DNA of 40,267 bases from Alcaligenaceae bacterium (GCA_012511555.1 JAAZFX010000001.1:1-40267); one strand, 5' to 3'; numbered from the stretch's first letter, positions 19,422 to 30,750 are shown. Translations and numbers: made by a program. Notes: a model not told the origin generated them from the letters alone.

Positions 19422-20099
19422 ATGAATATGGCTAATCTCTCGGGGTCACAAACCGTACGTATATGGGATTTACCGACACGATTATTTCACTGGGCTCTCG
19501 TCTTTAGTGTAATTGGTGCTTTTATCACTGTCAAAATGGGCAATATGGACTGGCATATTCGCTTAGGCGAGTGGGTTTTCTGTCTAATTTTGTTCCGGAT
19601 TATCTGGGGCCTTATCGGACCGCACTACGCGCGTTTTAGTCAATTTATTAAAGGTCCAAAAAGTATCGCTACCTATTTAAAAGACGGCAAAAAAGTCTAT
19701 GGTCATAATCCATTAGGGGCCATATCAGTGATTGCTTTATTGGCACTCTTTGGTTTCCAGGCAGTAACAGGATTATATACCGGTGATGGTTATTTTTACC
19801 AAGGTCCTCTGTATAGCATCGGCCGTGGTGTTAGGGATACGATGACCTCATGGCACCATCAAATGGAAATCTGGATGATTTTATTGTTTGTCTTGCATGT
19901 GGGCGCTGTGTTCTTCTATAAGTTCTTCAAAAAAGACAACCTTCTTACCCCAATGATTACTGGTAAAGCGTCGCTTGCCGGAGACGCCATTGACATAGTA
20001 AATGTTCAGCAAACCCTTGCTATGTGGATTCGTTTTATTATCGCTTTAGGTATAGCCGTACTAGTGACTTACTATATTTCTAATGGCTTGGCTTTTTGA
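19422..20099 (+). CDS. Cytochrome b561 / b-type cytochrome, Ni-Fe hydrogenase b-type-like
   Basis: 225 aa; VRIWDLPTRLFHWALV, GLIGPHYARFSQFI, WHHQMEIWMILLFVLHVGAV. Confidence 0.87.
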   Translation: MNMANLSGSQTVRIWDLPTRLFHWALVFSVIGAFITVKMGNMDWHIRLGEWVFCLILFRIIWGLIGPHYARFSQFIKGPKSIATYLKDGKKVYGHNPLGAISVIALLALFGFQAVTGLYTGDGYFYQGPLYSIGRGVRDTMTSWHHQMEIWMILLFVLHVGAVFFYKFFKKDNLLTPMITGKASLAGDAIDIVNVQQTLAMWIRFIIALGIAVLVTYYISNGLAF

Positions 20100-20109
20100 A
20101 TTGGTAAAA

Positions 20110-20160
20110 TCAAGCCCCCAAAAAACTGAACTTTTATCTTCAATCCTTGGGGGCTTAGTT
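20110..20160. terminator. Bidirectional terminator between cytochrome b and fba
   Basis: AAGCCCCCAA ... TTGGGGGCTT inverted repeat between convergent genes. Confidence 0.75.
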
Positions 20161-20192
20161 ACTTGCGATACGCGAGATTTAATTCAAATCAA

Positions 20193-21260
20193 TTACACTG
20201 TTTTTTGATATAAATCGCCTGCAGCATATAGAGCAGCCATCTCATCTAAAGAGATAGGCTTGATTTTAGATGCATGACCAGCGGTACCAAAAGCTTCGTA
20301 GCGGGCAATACAAACTTGCTTGGCCGCTTCGCGCGCAGGTTTATTGAACTCACGGGGGTCAAATTTTGACGGATTTTCAAACAAGAAACGACGAACAGCA
20401 GCCGTCATGGCTAAACGGATATCGGTATCAATATTAACCTTGCGCACGCCGTGCTTGATTGCTTCTTGAATTTCTTCAACCGGTACACCGTAAGTTTCTT
20501 TCATATCACCGCCAAACTCACGAATCTCAGCTAATAACTCCTGAGGCACGCTAGAACTACCGTGCATCACTAAGTGAGTATTAGGTAAACGCTGGTGAAT
20601 TTCTTTGATGCGTTGAATTGATAAAATATCACCAGTAGGTTTACGAGTGAATTTATAGGCACCATGGCTAGTACCAATGGCAATCGCCAAGGCATCAACT
20701 TGCGTACGCTTTACAAAATCTACCGCTTGCTCAGGATCGGTCAATAGTTGCTCAAGAGTTAAAGTACCATCCGCACCATGACCGTCTTCTTTATCACCTT
20801 GCATGGTCTCTAAAGAGCCAAGTACACCTAACTCACCCTCAACGCTCACACCCAATTTGTGGGCCATTTCAGTAACCTGACGGGTCACGTCAACGTTGTA
20901 CTCATAGTCAGCAACGGTCTTGCCGTCGGCCTCTAAAGAACCATCCATCATTACGCTACTGAAACCGAGTTCAATAGCGCCACGACAAACCTCCGGCGAT
21001 TGACCATGGTCTTGGTGCATCACCACAGGAATCTCAGGATAAGACTCAACAGCAGCTTGAATTAAATGTTTTAAAAACCCCTCTCCAGCGTACTTACGCG
21101 CACCGGCAGAGGCCTGCATAATAACCGGACTGTCAGTTTCCTTGGCCGCTTCCATAATGGCCTGTACCTGCTCAAGGTTATTGACGTTAAAAGCAGGAAT
21201 ACCATAACCATACTCAGCAGCATGATCTAATAACTGACGCATTGAGACTAATGCCATCAA
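20193..21260 (-). CDS. fba: Class II fructose-bisphosphate aldolase
   Basis: 355 aa; [57 protein letters not shown]. Confidence 0.96.
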   Translation of the reverse strand: MMALVSMRQLLDHAAEYGYGIPAFNVNNLEQVQAIMEAAKETDSPVIMQASAGARKYAGEGFLKHLIQAAVESYPEIPVVMHQDHGQSPEVCRGAIELGFSSVMMDGSLEADGKTVADYEYNVDVTRQVTEMAHKLGVSVEGELGVLGSLETMQGDKEDGHGADGTLTLEQLLTDPEQAVDFVKRTQVDALAIAIGTSHGAYKFTRKPTGDILSIQRIKEIHQRLPNTHLVMHGSSSVPQELLAEIREFGGDMKETYGVPVEEIQEAIKHGVRKVNIDTDIRLAMTAAVRRFLFENPSKFDPREFNKPAREAAKQVCIARYEAFGTAGHASKIKPISLDEMAALYAAGDLYQKTV

Positions 21261-21348
21261 ATTCTCCTAAACAAATTTAAATAGTAATGATTCTTAACTA
21301 GGGCGATTTTAACACGTTGGATACATCGAATTCAGCATAAAGCCCTAG

Positions 21349-22167
21349 CTACACATGATAACGACGGTTTTGTAGACAAGGCAAAATCTCCCGTACTTTA
21401 TGCACACGCTCCTTGGTAAGCGTCTGTATAATTAATCCTGGCTCTTCGCCAGCACCTGCTAATATCGCCCCCATTGGATCAATGATCATGCTTTGACCGG
21501 TATTTTTTGGGGCAGTTTGACCGCAAGCCAAAACGTAGCAGGTATTTTCAATGGCGCGTGCGCGAGACAATATCTCCCAATGATTCTCTTTATAAGGACC
21601 TGCTAACCAAGCCGCGCTTATAGACAAAACATCCGCACCTGCCACGGCTAATTTTCTGGATAACTCAGGGAAACGCAAATCATAGCAATTCACCAAGCCG
21701 ATCGTAAAATCTTTAAGCATAAATAAGCTTAGCTCACGATTATCCGGATAAATCATACCAGGCTGTACCTTATCTGACTCTTTAAAACTAAAAGCATCAT
21801 AGAGATGCACCTTCGTGTAGCGAGAGACTATTTCACCCTCTGAGCTTATTGCTAACAATTGATTAATCACTCGCTCATCCGCTGCCACCTCAGAAGCACT
21901 TAATACCCCCACCACAATAGCAAAACCATGCTGTTGAGCAAGCTTCTGCATAAACTCAATAAAGGCCGGTGAGTGCTGAGTCGCTATCTTTTGCAAGTCG
22001 GCTAAGTCAGAACTAAAAGAGCACATCGCCGCTTCGGGAAACACTAATAACTCAGCCCCCGCATCAGCTGCCTGCTGACTCAACTCTAAAATATACTTTT
22101 TATTTTCCTCGATATTATTACTACCGGGAAACTGTGCCACTGCAACTTTTAAAGTAGCTTTAGTCAT
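21349..22167 (-). CDS. Carbon-nitrogen hydrolase (nitrilase superfamily)
   Basis: Catalytic Glu (VFPEAAMCS), Lys (YTKVHLYDAF), Cys (GLVNCYDLRFPE). Start MTKATLKVAVAQFPG at 22167 preferred. Confidence 0.88.
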   Translation of the reverse strand: MTKATLKVAVAQFPGSNNIEENKKYILELSQQAADAGAELLVFPEAAMCSFSSDLADLQKIATQHSPAFIEFMQKLAQQHGFAIVVGVLSASEVAADERVINQLLAISSEGEIVSRYTKVHLYDAFSFKESDKVQPGMIYPDNRELSLFMLKDFTIGLVNCYDLRFPELSRKLAVAGADVLSISAAWLAGPYKENHWEILSRARAIENTCYVLACGQTAPKNTGQSMIIDPMGAILAGAGEEPGLIIQTLTKERVHKVREILPCLQNRRYHV

Positions 22168-22186
22168 AAAAAACTCTCCCAAGCTC

Positions 22187-24478
22187 TTATCTTACTGAAA
22201 TAACTATTTCATCTAATACCTTAGCATTCTCATCTTTTAAGGTAATACGATGAGTACCACGATTTGGTGACCAGAAGTTACCGGCACCCTTGGCTATTTG
22301 TATACCGTCAATATACCAGTTTATAGAACCTGCCCTGGGATCCGTGGATGGGATAGTTGCTTTTAAATAAAGTTTTTGTGCAGTGGCCGGAATATCCGGA
22401 TCCAGGGCTAATATCGTACCATCGACCGGTGACTGTATTTTAATGCGCATCGCCTCACCCTGTTCTTGCGAGGCTAAAGCAACGACTTGTTGCATCTCAG
22501 TACCTGCTAAAAAGTACTCCTGACGCGGCGCCTCATCCACACCAACAAACTGCACGCTTTGTGCTACTAGTTGCTCAGGTTTAGGTCGTGCTATTGACTC
22601 ACGCTGCTGATGCAAATAACGCATTACATCATGCCAAATCGGGCCTGCCCCACTAACCCCAAGGACATTTTTCATACTACTACCATCACTATTACCAACC
22701 CATACGCCGACAGTGTAATGCTCTGACCAACCGACCGTCCAATTATCACGCATGTCCTTGCTGGTGCCGGTTTTAACCGCAGTCCAAAATGGCGTAGTCA
22801 AGACACTATCCAGCCCAAAGGTATAAGCTCGCGCTTGACGGTCTGACAGAATGTCGCCAATAATCCATGACGCTTCAGGTGAAAAAACCTCACGTCTTTC
22901 ATCACTAACAGACACCTCACTATTCCATCTGACCGAGCTATAGACTCCTTGATTAGCTAAAGTACGATAGGCATTGGCTAGACTTAACAAATCCATATCT
23001 GCCGCTCCCAAAGCCAGGCTATAACCATAAAAGTCACTGGCTTTTTCTAAAGGCAAGTGCAATTCTTTCAGTTTTTTATAAAAAGGTTCAACCCCTAAAG
23101 AAACTATGGTCCTAACCGCCGGAATATTTAGCGACGATGCCAAAGCCACCCTTAAACTAACCCAGCCAACAAAACTTCTATCATGATTTTGAGGGATATA
23201 AAGCCCCTCGCCCGCTAATAAATTAATCGGTGCATCATTTAATAAACTGGCTGCAGTCAAACGTCTTTCATCGATGGCCTGGGCATATAAAAGGGGTTTC
23301 AGTGTTGAAGCTACTTGACGTGGTGCTCGTATATGATCCACCTCCTGCGCTCTGCTCATCGTACCGGAAGAACCAATATAGGCTAAAATCTCGCCGCTAT
23401 CATTATCAAGTACCACGACCGCAGCATCTTGCACTGACTCATCACTTAACTCACTTAAGTGAGCCGTAATCAAGCTCTGGCCAACTTTTTGCAACTCACT
23501 ATCAAGACTAGTACGAACTACTTTTGTACCCTGCAGATTAGCCCATTGCCTAGCATAACGCGCAATATGCGGCGCATCGTGATGACGATCTAATACCTCA
23601 GGGTGTGGCAAGTTTAAGTAGTAACTGACAAAATGACTTAAGCCATGACACTGATTGGCATAATCCATTTTTTGTAATAAATCACAGCTACGCTCGGTTA
23701 AGCGCGCTATGGAACTATTAGGCGCTCGCGCCATCGCTGCCAATAAAGCAGATTCACGCGAATTGAGTCCAAAGCTATATTTACCATAAAAAGCTTCTGC
23801 CGCCGCAGGCACGCCGACCACCTCCCCTCTAAAGGGTAAAAGATTAATATACGCTTCAAGAATTTCGTCCTTAGACCAAGAAGCTTCTAGCGCGAATGCG
23901 GCTGCTATTTGATGCCACTTTTGACCATAACTTCTGCCGCCTTGACCTTGTAGTTCAGGGTCAAGCATTGAAGCCAATTGCATAGTAATACTGGAAGCAC
24001 CTCCACGTCCTAGACCGCTACCTTTAGCCGCAGTCGCTCCGAATTGCGTTTTTATCTTATGCAATACATGTGATTGAGTGGCATTTATGAGAGCTAACCA
24101 GTCCACTCCCCCATGTTCATGAAAGCGCTTATCTTCAGAAATTAAAATCGCCTTAATAAAGCTCGGCGATACATCACTCAACGGCAGCCATTCGCCCTGA
24201 CGCTTTGTGAAGTCTTGACGGATTTTATCTAACACTAAATCCTGACGATCCAGTACTACTATATAAGAAGACTCTGCCGCAGCACGCGTATCAACATAAC
24301 TTGCTACCTCATCTGGCACCGATAATTGCAAAGCCACACGCCCAACAACCAGGCCCGCACAAATTATCAAGGCAAGACCTAAAAGAGCATAGACTCCGTA
24401 CCTCAACACTCGCTTAGAACGCGAGCCCAAGGTGGATACTGCAATGGCGCCCTTTTTCTTCCTACACATCTTGACCAC
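22187..24478 (-). CDS. pbpC: Penicillin-binding protein 1C (peptidoglycan glycosyltransferase/transpeptidase)
   Basis: 763 aa; EDKRFHEHGGVDWLAL and GASSITMQLA (GT51), TLKPLLYAQAID and KTGTS (transpeptidase), BiPBP_C-like C-terminus; paired with YfhM-like A2M. Confidence 0.93.
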   Translation of the reverse strand: MVKMCRKKKGAIAVSTLGSRSKRVLRYGVYALLGLALIICAGLVVGRVALQLSVPDEVASYVDTRAAAESSYIVVLDRQDLVLDKIRQDFTKRQGEWLPLSDVSPSFIKAILISEDKRFHEHGGVDWLALINATQSHVLHKIKTQFGATAAKGSGLGRGGASSITMQLASMLDPELQGQGGRSYGQKWHQIAAAFALEASWSKDEILEAYINLLPFRGEVVGVPAAAEAFYGKYSFGLNSRESALLAAMARAPNSSIARLTERSCDLLQKMDYANQCHGLSHFVSYYLNLPHPEVLDRHHDAPHIARYARQWANLQGTKVVRTSLDSELQKVGQSLITAHLSELSDESVQDAAVVVLDNDSGEILAYIGSSGTMSRAQEVDHIRAPRQVASTLKPLLYAQAIDERRLTAASLLNDAPINLLAGEGLYIPQNHDRSFVGWVSLRVALASSLNIPAVRTIVSLGVEPFYKKLKELHLPLEKASDFYGYSLALGAADMDLLSLANAYRTLANQGVYSSVRWNSEVSVSDERREVFSPEASWIIGDILSDRQARAYTFGLDSVLTTPFWTAVKTGTSKDMRDNWTVGWSEHYTVGVWVGNSDGSSMKNVLGVSGAGPIWHDVMRYLHQQRESIARPKPEQLVAQSVQFVGVDEAPRQEYFLAGTEMQQVVALASQEQGEAMRIKIQSPVDGTILALDPDIPATAQKLYLKATIPSTDPRAGSINWYIDGIQIAKGAGNFWSPNRGTHRITLKDENAKVLDEIVISVR

Positions 24479-24481
24479 TAA

Positions 24482-27400
24482 CTACTTCGCATGAACTTTA
24501 AACGATTCAGCATTTGGCCACTCCCCATAAACATCAGGGTTATAAAGCGCCTCAATACGCGTCGGCGGCAAATTAAACTCCCCCAAGTGATTTAGGCGAA
24601 CCGTGTACTCGATTTCTGTTTCGCCCTGATCGAGATAATCATAATAAACCTTATAACTATCGCTGCCGCGCTCTACAAAGGTCGGCCAATTACGCCAATA
24701 GGCAGACTGCTGCTGTGTATCCCCAGCATTAGCAGTCGCTGTTTGAGCGGACTGCGTTTGTAAAATAGCACTGTCACGACCTAAACCTGAGCCTAAAATT
24801 GTCGCTCCACTAGGGATGGGATCATTTAATACCACCCACGTCATAGGTGAATTAGCCTGCACTTTAATCTGCACTCGGTACACATCACCCTGAGTCCATT
24901 GACCCGGTGTTTGTTGAACCACAGGTAAAATCTCACGTTCCAGCGCATAACCGGCATACTTTGGCTCCAATAATGGTACTGCCCCGTAGGCACTGACCGT
25001 CGCCCATAATTTCCCTTCACCCACAAAATCCAGACTCAATTGATTGTCACGCTTACCGGGCCAAGGCAGTGGCTTTAGTTTCATGACGTGATTGTCAATA
25101 AAGCTCTCCGTAGTGATCTCAGTTTGTAATGCATTCACGGCATTTTCCGGCACAACCTCCCCCGCATTATCAGCACCACCAGTCAGAGCAACGTTAAGCA
25201 GGCCAACCGGTACCGTACTTTCATGCGCTAGCGCATAACGCTGCATCGCTAACTTGGCATAGCTGTTAGCGACTGTCGTCCCCCAGTGACCGTACTCTTG
25301 CATACTGACTAAGCCATTTAATAAATAAGGAAGATCGCTTGACCAATTCTTATCATCCGCGACCACAAAGAGCAACTTAGCCAAATTAGCCTCACGACTA
25401 TACATAGTCCACCAAGTATTGGTTGAGTTATTAGACTGAGGTACTAACAACTGTCCCTCTCGACTCAACAAAGCTAATAAATTAGCTTTGGCATCATTAG
25501 CAATACGCGCCATAGATGGGTCCTCAATACTATCTGCAATGATTAACCAATTAATCCAGTCGGCCATATGCCATTGCTTATGCTGATCGTAATAAGCAAT
25601 CGCTGTGCGTGCTGTGACTTGACCATATTCAGCCAAGGTGGCTAGCGCCGCTAATCTACCACTCCAGCGCCATGCTTGGTTATGATACTGATTATCGACT
25701 CTCCCCTCAAAAGCAGCTTCTAAGCCTCTCAGCATGCGTTCTTTATGCTCTACCGGAATCTCGAAATTTAAACCTACTTGCTCAGTATGTCTTGATAAAC
25801 TGAGAATATGTGCGGTTAAATTAGTACTACCCTTTGCCCTAGGACTAGGAAAGTACTTCACTAAACCTTGAGCATCCAGATATTGTGGTAGTTCAAGCAT
25901 TAAAGCATCCCAGGCAGCTTGATCATTTAGCCCCACAGCAATCGCACTTCGTTGCTCGTAGCAGGTGTATGGGTAATTGACAAACCACTGTGTCAACTCA
26001 TCGCTTTGACCCAATAAACTGCTCTGCAACTGCACAGTAGCACCGCCCAGCACTTGGCCATCCAGGGTCATGGCCGAATCGGGCAAACCTAAGGTCAAAA
26101 TACTCGCATCCGCTACACCATCTAGCGCCAGCATGGTCGATTGACGCACAGTGATTGGGACAAGAGGCTGTACCTCTTGGGTTATTTTGATGCTATCACT
26201 CAATGCTCTGTCAGCTTGAGCTTCAGTGGTTTTTTCTATAGCAAAGAAATGCCAATGAATCTGCTGCTTAGTGTCACCCGCCAAGGTATCTGCAAAATTA
26301 CGTGCTGCTGACGTAGCGATATCAACCGGCCAAGTAACCGTAACGGATTGCTTAGCCGCTAAACTAATCTCTTGATTGGCCAATTTGCTATCTAAGGCGC
26401 CACTACTATTCCCCCCAACGACTACTACTAATTTTCTCTCTGTGGTATTGCGTAAAGTCAGGCTTAAATCATAATTATCCTGCTCACGCACAAGGCTCGG
26501 AATGCCGGAAATTAATTGCAGGTCCTTAGCGCTACTGAACTCTGCTTTAGCTTCAGCAAAGCGATCAACCCCATAATCACCTACGGCAATCACTCTAAAG
26601 CGAGAAATACTGTCGTTAAGCTTAATCGGGATAGTGGCTTCACCATGACTGTCCAACTCGATTGAGGGATGCCATAACAATAAGGTATCAAATAACTCGC
26701 GAGTACCGCCACGCTTGGCTAAATCTGCTGCCGCACCCCCAGCAGCCACTGCTTTGCGGCCATAGTGACGACGCCCGACCACCTCCGATTGAGCAGTCGC
26801 TGTCGACACCCCATAACCACGCTCGCGTCGCATACTATTCATGAGATTGGCACTAGTGTGCTCTGCTAATTCCAGTAAAGCCTCATCCACTACTGCCACC
26901 GCAACTGAGGCCCTAGAGGCTGGTGTACCATCGTGTAAGACGCCCTTAATCTTAGCGGTCGCGGTCTCTCTTAGTTGATAGCTATCTTGATCAAGCGTAA
27001 TTTGCAAATCGAACTGCTTATCCGGATCGTTAATCTTAAGTTCAGTGATACCGTAGCGGAAACTTGGTTTATTTAAATCAATTAATGCATTGGTTCGAGC
27101 TTGTGAGTCAGCAGTACCATCATCTTCTACTCGCCCACGAACAGCCAATACTGAGACATAAACATTAGGGTACCAACTACTATCAACCTCTAAACTAATA
27201 TTGGCATCATCAGCACTGAGCTCATGGACTTGCGTCTCCAAAATACCTGCCCTCTCAAGTGCCACCAATGCAGTGGCTTTTTGGAAAGGCATACGCACTT
27301 GTAAAATAGCCGTCTCACCGGGTTGGTAGCTTTTTTGATCGGCAACGATATCAATGCGGTCATGATCGGCGGAGCCTAGCCAGCCCCAACCACTAAAATA

Positions 27401-30400
27401 TGCGCTGCTGGCATTGGAAACGACACGACCTTCTTCGTCTTTTGCCATTGCCTGGAAAATAATTCGACCATTAAATTGCTCATTAACCTCGCAAGAGAAC
27501 TTACCCTCGGCATCCGTTTGACCCTCACAAACTTGAGCCAAGTCCTCCATTCTTTCTTCGCTGTCATAGCTATAAAAACCACCCACCAAACGCTTACGTA
27601 CCGCAAAATAATGCGCCTGCAAAGCACGTACAGTCACCGGATGGTTAGTCAAGGGCTCACCCGCCGCATCGACTAACATTAAATCAATTTTGGCCGACAC
27701 ATCTCCCTGATCAAAGCTGTCTAACTGCATGCCAATCGCCAAATTAGCAGGCCACAGCACCACACTTTGTTGAATGGTTTGCAGCTCACCATTAGGGTCC
27801 ATAAAACCATTTTCTACACGTAGTCTGGAAACATCTTTGATAGAAGGAATTGACGTTATTGCTAAATGACCTCTACCCTCTCCATCAAGGGCTAAAGCCT
27901 GTTGTTTTAAGAAAACCTTATCAGCTTGCGGCTCTCTATCAGCCATTAACTCATTGTCTTTTAACAAAGTAGCAGCAAACTGATAATCAGGATATTGATT
28001 AAAATGTAGTGTCGTTTCACCAATCATGGCCGAAACATCGGTCTCCCAATTAGAAGCCGGACCACCGCTAATATAGTTAAGCTGCAAATCAAGATCTAAA
28101 GACTGTGGCGCCACAATGGCGGTCTGGTGCCCCTCACCCCCAAGTTGTATAGAACCACTTAAAAGTGGCACTTTAAACTCTTCCACTCTAAAGCTTTGAG
28201 CACTGTGTAACATCTCCTTGCCTCGGCCTAAGTAGCTGACACCATAGCGACCTAATTTAGCTGACTTGGGCAGACTCCAGTAGGTGGTTGCACTGATTCC
28301 CCCACTCGCGGTCGGTAGCCATTGCACATTTAAATCGTATTTATCGCCACTGCCACTATGGCTAATGCGAATCTTGTCAGGCAACTCGCTGGCTCGCGGT
28401 AGCGCCAAATTATGCTTATCAAGCACACGCAGATAATGCTTTATCGCCACGAGTTGGCCTTGTCGATATAAAGGTCGGTCAAAAAAACTATGCTCAACAA
28501 AGCGACCGTTATCACTTCCTCGATACAGATAATTACTCAGATTAAAGCGCCACGGCTCAATCCCGTCTGTCCAGTCACTTAAGGCAAAACTATACTGCTC
28601 AACCCCTTGCGCTGCGGGGTGGTCAGCTCCAACCGTTGCCGAAACAAAGTAATCACCAATATCAGAGTAATAACAACCCTCGGTCATTTCCAAAGGCTGA
28701 CTCACATAAAGACGACCTTGCTCATCTGTCGTGCCACTGTGTAAAAGCTTGGCTTGACAGTTGGAAATATTGACCTGCGCATTAGCGACCGGCTCCCCCG
28801 TATCTAAACGGGTAACCCACGCTAAAAAATCCTCAGCACTATACTTGATATGAACGGCAAGATTAGTCACTAAAGCAGTGGTGCGCACATGCATCAGCTC
28901 ATCGCCTTCAAGTAACGCACTACCTAAGGTGGGTGATCTTAGCTCCAACACATGAAAACCGCTTTGCTTGACAGGAATACCGATAACCTCAGCGTCACCA
29001 CCCGTCGAGCTAGCCATCTGCGGCAATTGAATTTGTTCTAAATCCTCTTGCTCAGCACCGAAGATAGATAGCGCACGCGTATCGACACTCGGCGTATCTT
29101 GATCACCCCACCGCACCCTCTCACTATCAGACATAATGTCTTTAAGCGCAATCGTATCAACAGTGCGCTCATCTAAACGAGAGAAGCGCTTTAACCAACG
29201 CATCACCTCTGCATCATTTCGGGTGTTAAGGCTAGTCAGATAATTAGGAGCTATGCTTTGGTCATGCTCCAGGCGACGCTGCGTCACCGGGATAACGGCA
29301 ACTGCCTGATCTTTTTCCTCATAAATCTCATAAATACCGAATTCCTGCTTGGCAAACTTAGCCAATGGCGGGTACTCATCGAGGGTAAAGCCTTGAGTCA
29401 AGCCTTCAAGATTAACCAGCTGACGCGCTAACTCATCACTAAAACCATCGGGCACCAATAGCTGCAATTCTGCTCGTTCCGGAAAAGGTCCGTTAAATAC
29501 CGCCTGATCGGCAATATTTGTTCCATAGCCATTACGCTCACCAGCGTCATCAGGCTCTCGTAGCTCGCCATTAACAGCTAAACGTAGTTGCTTTAACTGA
29601 GCCGTATCGACTAAGGCATTAAAGTTGATATTAATATTTGACAAAGGCATGCAAGGTTCGCCTTGGCGCAAGCGCCGACAACTTATTTCACCCTCAAAAG
29701 GCTCTCTGACCTGATACTCAAAATACTCTGTTTTACCCAAACGATGGTCAGACTCGGTCGCCAAGTCGGCACCTAAAACCACTGACATTTCTGCCCCTGT
29801 CGGCAAATTACGGCCACAATGCACCACCCTGGTCCAGTCAAGATCACCTAAACTGCCTATCGCATCTAAATAATCAGCCGTCATTGAAGCATCTAAGACC
29901 TTGAGCGGCAAACGCTCGCCAATACCCTCAACCGCACAATAGCCATGCTGCTCAAGTTGCATGGCTGGTACCACACCATTAAAACTTAAAATAAAATGCT
30001 GATCCTCGCTAATCTGCTGACTAGCTGACCAAGGTTGTACGCGAACATTTAAACTACCCGTTTTAAACGCATACTGACTCTCCTCAAGCCGCTCACCATT
30101 AAGGGCCCTAAACTCCGGATTACTGCGAATCACACAATCACGGGGTTCAATAACTGCTGTCGCAAAATCATATTGCCAAGTACGATTGTCAGGCCATTTC
30201 CCCGAGCCATCAACACGGGTATTGGCACACTCTACGATAAAAGGATCAGCGGCCTTAGAGCCTAGTTGAATGACCTCTTGATCAAAGCCAATACGTACAA
30301 AATCAGCTCTGGTTACTGTATCGCTAGGCACGACGGTGAGAACCGTCGGCTGCGCATGGGCCGCCCCAACAAAAGAAGCAGCTGCAAGCAATGAAGAAAG

Positions 30401-30439
30401 GAAAAACCGGCTACGTAGTGACTTGAAGCGATTTGACAT
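24482..30439 (-). CDS. Bacterial alpha-2-macroglobulin (YfhM-like), thioester-containing
   Basis: 1985 aa; signal peptide ending AHAQ, MG/bait-like domains, thioester motif in YPYTCYEQRSAIAVGL; 3 nt upstream of pbpC. Confidence 0.93.
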   Translation of the reverse strand: MSNRFKSLRSRFFLSSLLAAASFVGAAHAQPTVLTVVPSDTVTRADFVRIGFDQEVIQLGSKAADPFIVECANTRVDGSGKWPDNRTWQYDFATAVIEPRDCVIRSNPEFRALNGERLEESQYAFKTGSLNVRVQPWSASQQISEDQHFILSFNGVVPAMQLEQHGYCAVEGIGERLPLKVLDASMTADYLDAIGSLGDLDWTRVVHCGRNLPTGAEMSVVLGADLATESDHRLGKTEYFEYQVREPFEGEISCRRLRQGEPCMPLSNININFNALVDTAQLKQLRLAVNGELREPDDAGERNGYGTNIADQAVFNGPFPERAELQLLVPDGFSDELARQLVNLEGLTQGFTLDEYPPLAKFAKQEFGIYEIYEEKDQAVAVIPVTQRRLEHDQSIAPNYLTSLNTRNDAEVMRWLKRFSRLDERTVDTIALKDIMSDSERVRWGDQDTPSVDTRALSIFGAEQEDLEQIQLPQMASSTGGDAEVIGIPVKQSGFHVLELRSPTLGSALLEGDELMHVRTTALVTNLAVHIKYSAEDFLAWVTRLDTGEPVANAQVNISNCQAKLLHSGTTDEQGRLYVSQPLEMTEGCYYSDIGDYFVSATVGADHPAAQGVEQYSFALSDWTDGIEPWRFNLSNYLYRGSDNGRFVEHSFFDRPLYRQGQLVAIKHYLRVLDKHNLALPRASELPDKIRISHSGSGDKYDLNVQWLPTASGGISATTYWSLPKSAKLGRYGVSYLGRGKEMLHSAQSFRVEEFKVPLLSGSIQLGGEGHQTAIVAPQSLDLDLQLNYISGGPASNWETDVSAMIGETTLHFNQYPDYQFAATLLKDNELMADREPQADKVFLKQQALALDGEGRGHLAITSIPSIKDVSRLRVENGFMDPNGELQTIQQSVVLWPANLAIGMQLDSFDQGDVSAKIDLMLVDAAGEPLTNHPVTVRALQAHYFAVRKRLVGGFYSYDSEERMEDLAQVCEGQTDAEGKFSCEVNEQFNGRIIFQAMAKDEEGRVVSNASSAYFSGWGWLGSADHDRIDIVADQKSYQPGETAILQVRMPFQKATALVALERAGILETQVHELSADDANISLEVDSSWYPNVYVSVLAVRGRVEDDGTADSQARTNALIDLNKPSFRYGITELKINDPDKQFDLQITLDQDSYQLRETATAKIKGVLHDGTPASRASVAVAVVDEALLELAEHTSANLMNSMRRERGYGVSTATAQSEVVGRRHYGRKAVAAGGAAADLAKRGGTRELFDTLLLWHPSIELDSHGEATIPIKLNDSISRFRVIAVGDYGVDRFAEAKAEFSSAKDLQLISGIPSLVREQDNYDLSLTLRNTTERKLVVVVGGNSSGALDSKLANQEISLAAKQSVTVTWPVDIATSAARNFADTLAGDTKQQIHWHFFAIEKTTEAQADRALSDSIKITQEVQPLVPITVRQSTMLALDGVADASILTLGLPDSAMTLDGQVLGGATVQLQSSLLGQSDELTQWFVNYPYTCYEQRSAIAVGLNDQAAWDALMLELPQYLDAQGLVKYFPSPRAKGSTNLTAHILSLSRHTEQVGLNFEIPVEHKERMLRGLEAAFEGRVDNQYHNQAWRWSGRLAALATLAEYGQVTARTAIAYYDQHKQWHMADWINWLIIADSIEDPSMARIANDAKANLLALLSREGQLLVPQSNNSTNTWWTMYSREANLAKLLFVVADDKNWSSDLPYLLNGLVSMQEYGHWGTTVANSYAKLAMQRYALAHESTVPVGLLNVALTGGADNAGEVVPENAVNALQTEITTESFIDNHVMKLKPLPWPGKRDNQLSLDFVGEGKLWATVSAYGAVPLLEPKYAGYALEREILPVVQQTPGQWTQGDVYRVQIKVQANSPMTWVVLNDPIPSGATILGSGLGRDSAILQTQSAQTATANAGDTQQQSAYWRNWPTFVERGSDSYKVYYDYLDQGETEIEYTVRLNHLGEFNLPPTRIEALYNPDVYGEWPNAESFKVHAK

Positions 30440-30678
30440 AATAGCCCCTAAGAATGAGGAAAATCGAAATGATAACGGGTACTTTTTCTATCTTATTAAA
30501 ATTATTAGCTGATGGCTAGCAACGGAAGAAAAAACCAGCCAAAAATCGCTCACTGCAAATACACAAGAAATCTTTTAGTCTAAAGAAAACTTTTTACAAG
30601 CTGATGTCAAGCGCATTAGCTTGTAGAAAAATCCTTATCAATCAATTATCTGATCTAACTCCTTGTATATAAGTTCTT

Positions 30679-30715
30679 CCCTAACTAAACTGGTAGTTAG
30701 GGACGGTTTTTATCG
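30679..30715 (+). promoter_or_regulatory. Leader stem-loop with T-tract upstream of glycerol dehydrogenase gene
   Basis: CCCTAACTA-AACTGG-TAGTTAGGG perfect 9 bp stem, then ACGGTTTTTATCG; about 50 nt before ATG 30751 with AAGGAGATGAGG SD. Confidence 0.5.
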
Positions 30716-30750
30716 TCAACTGCAGTTTTATCTTTCAAGGAGATGAGGTA

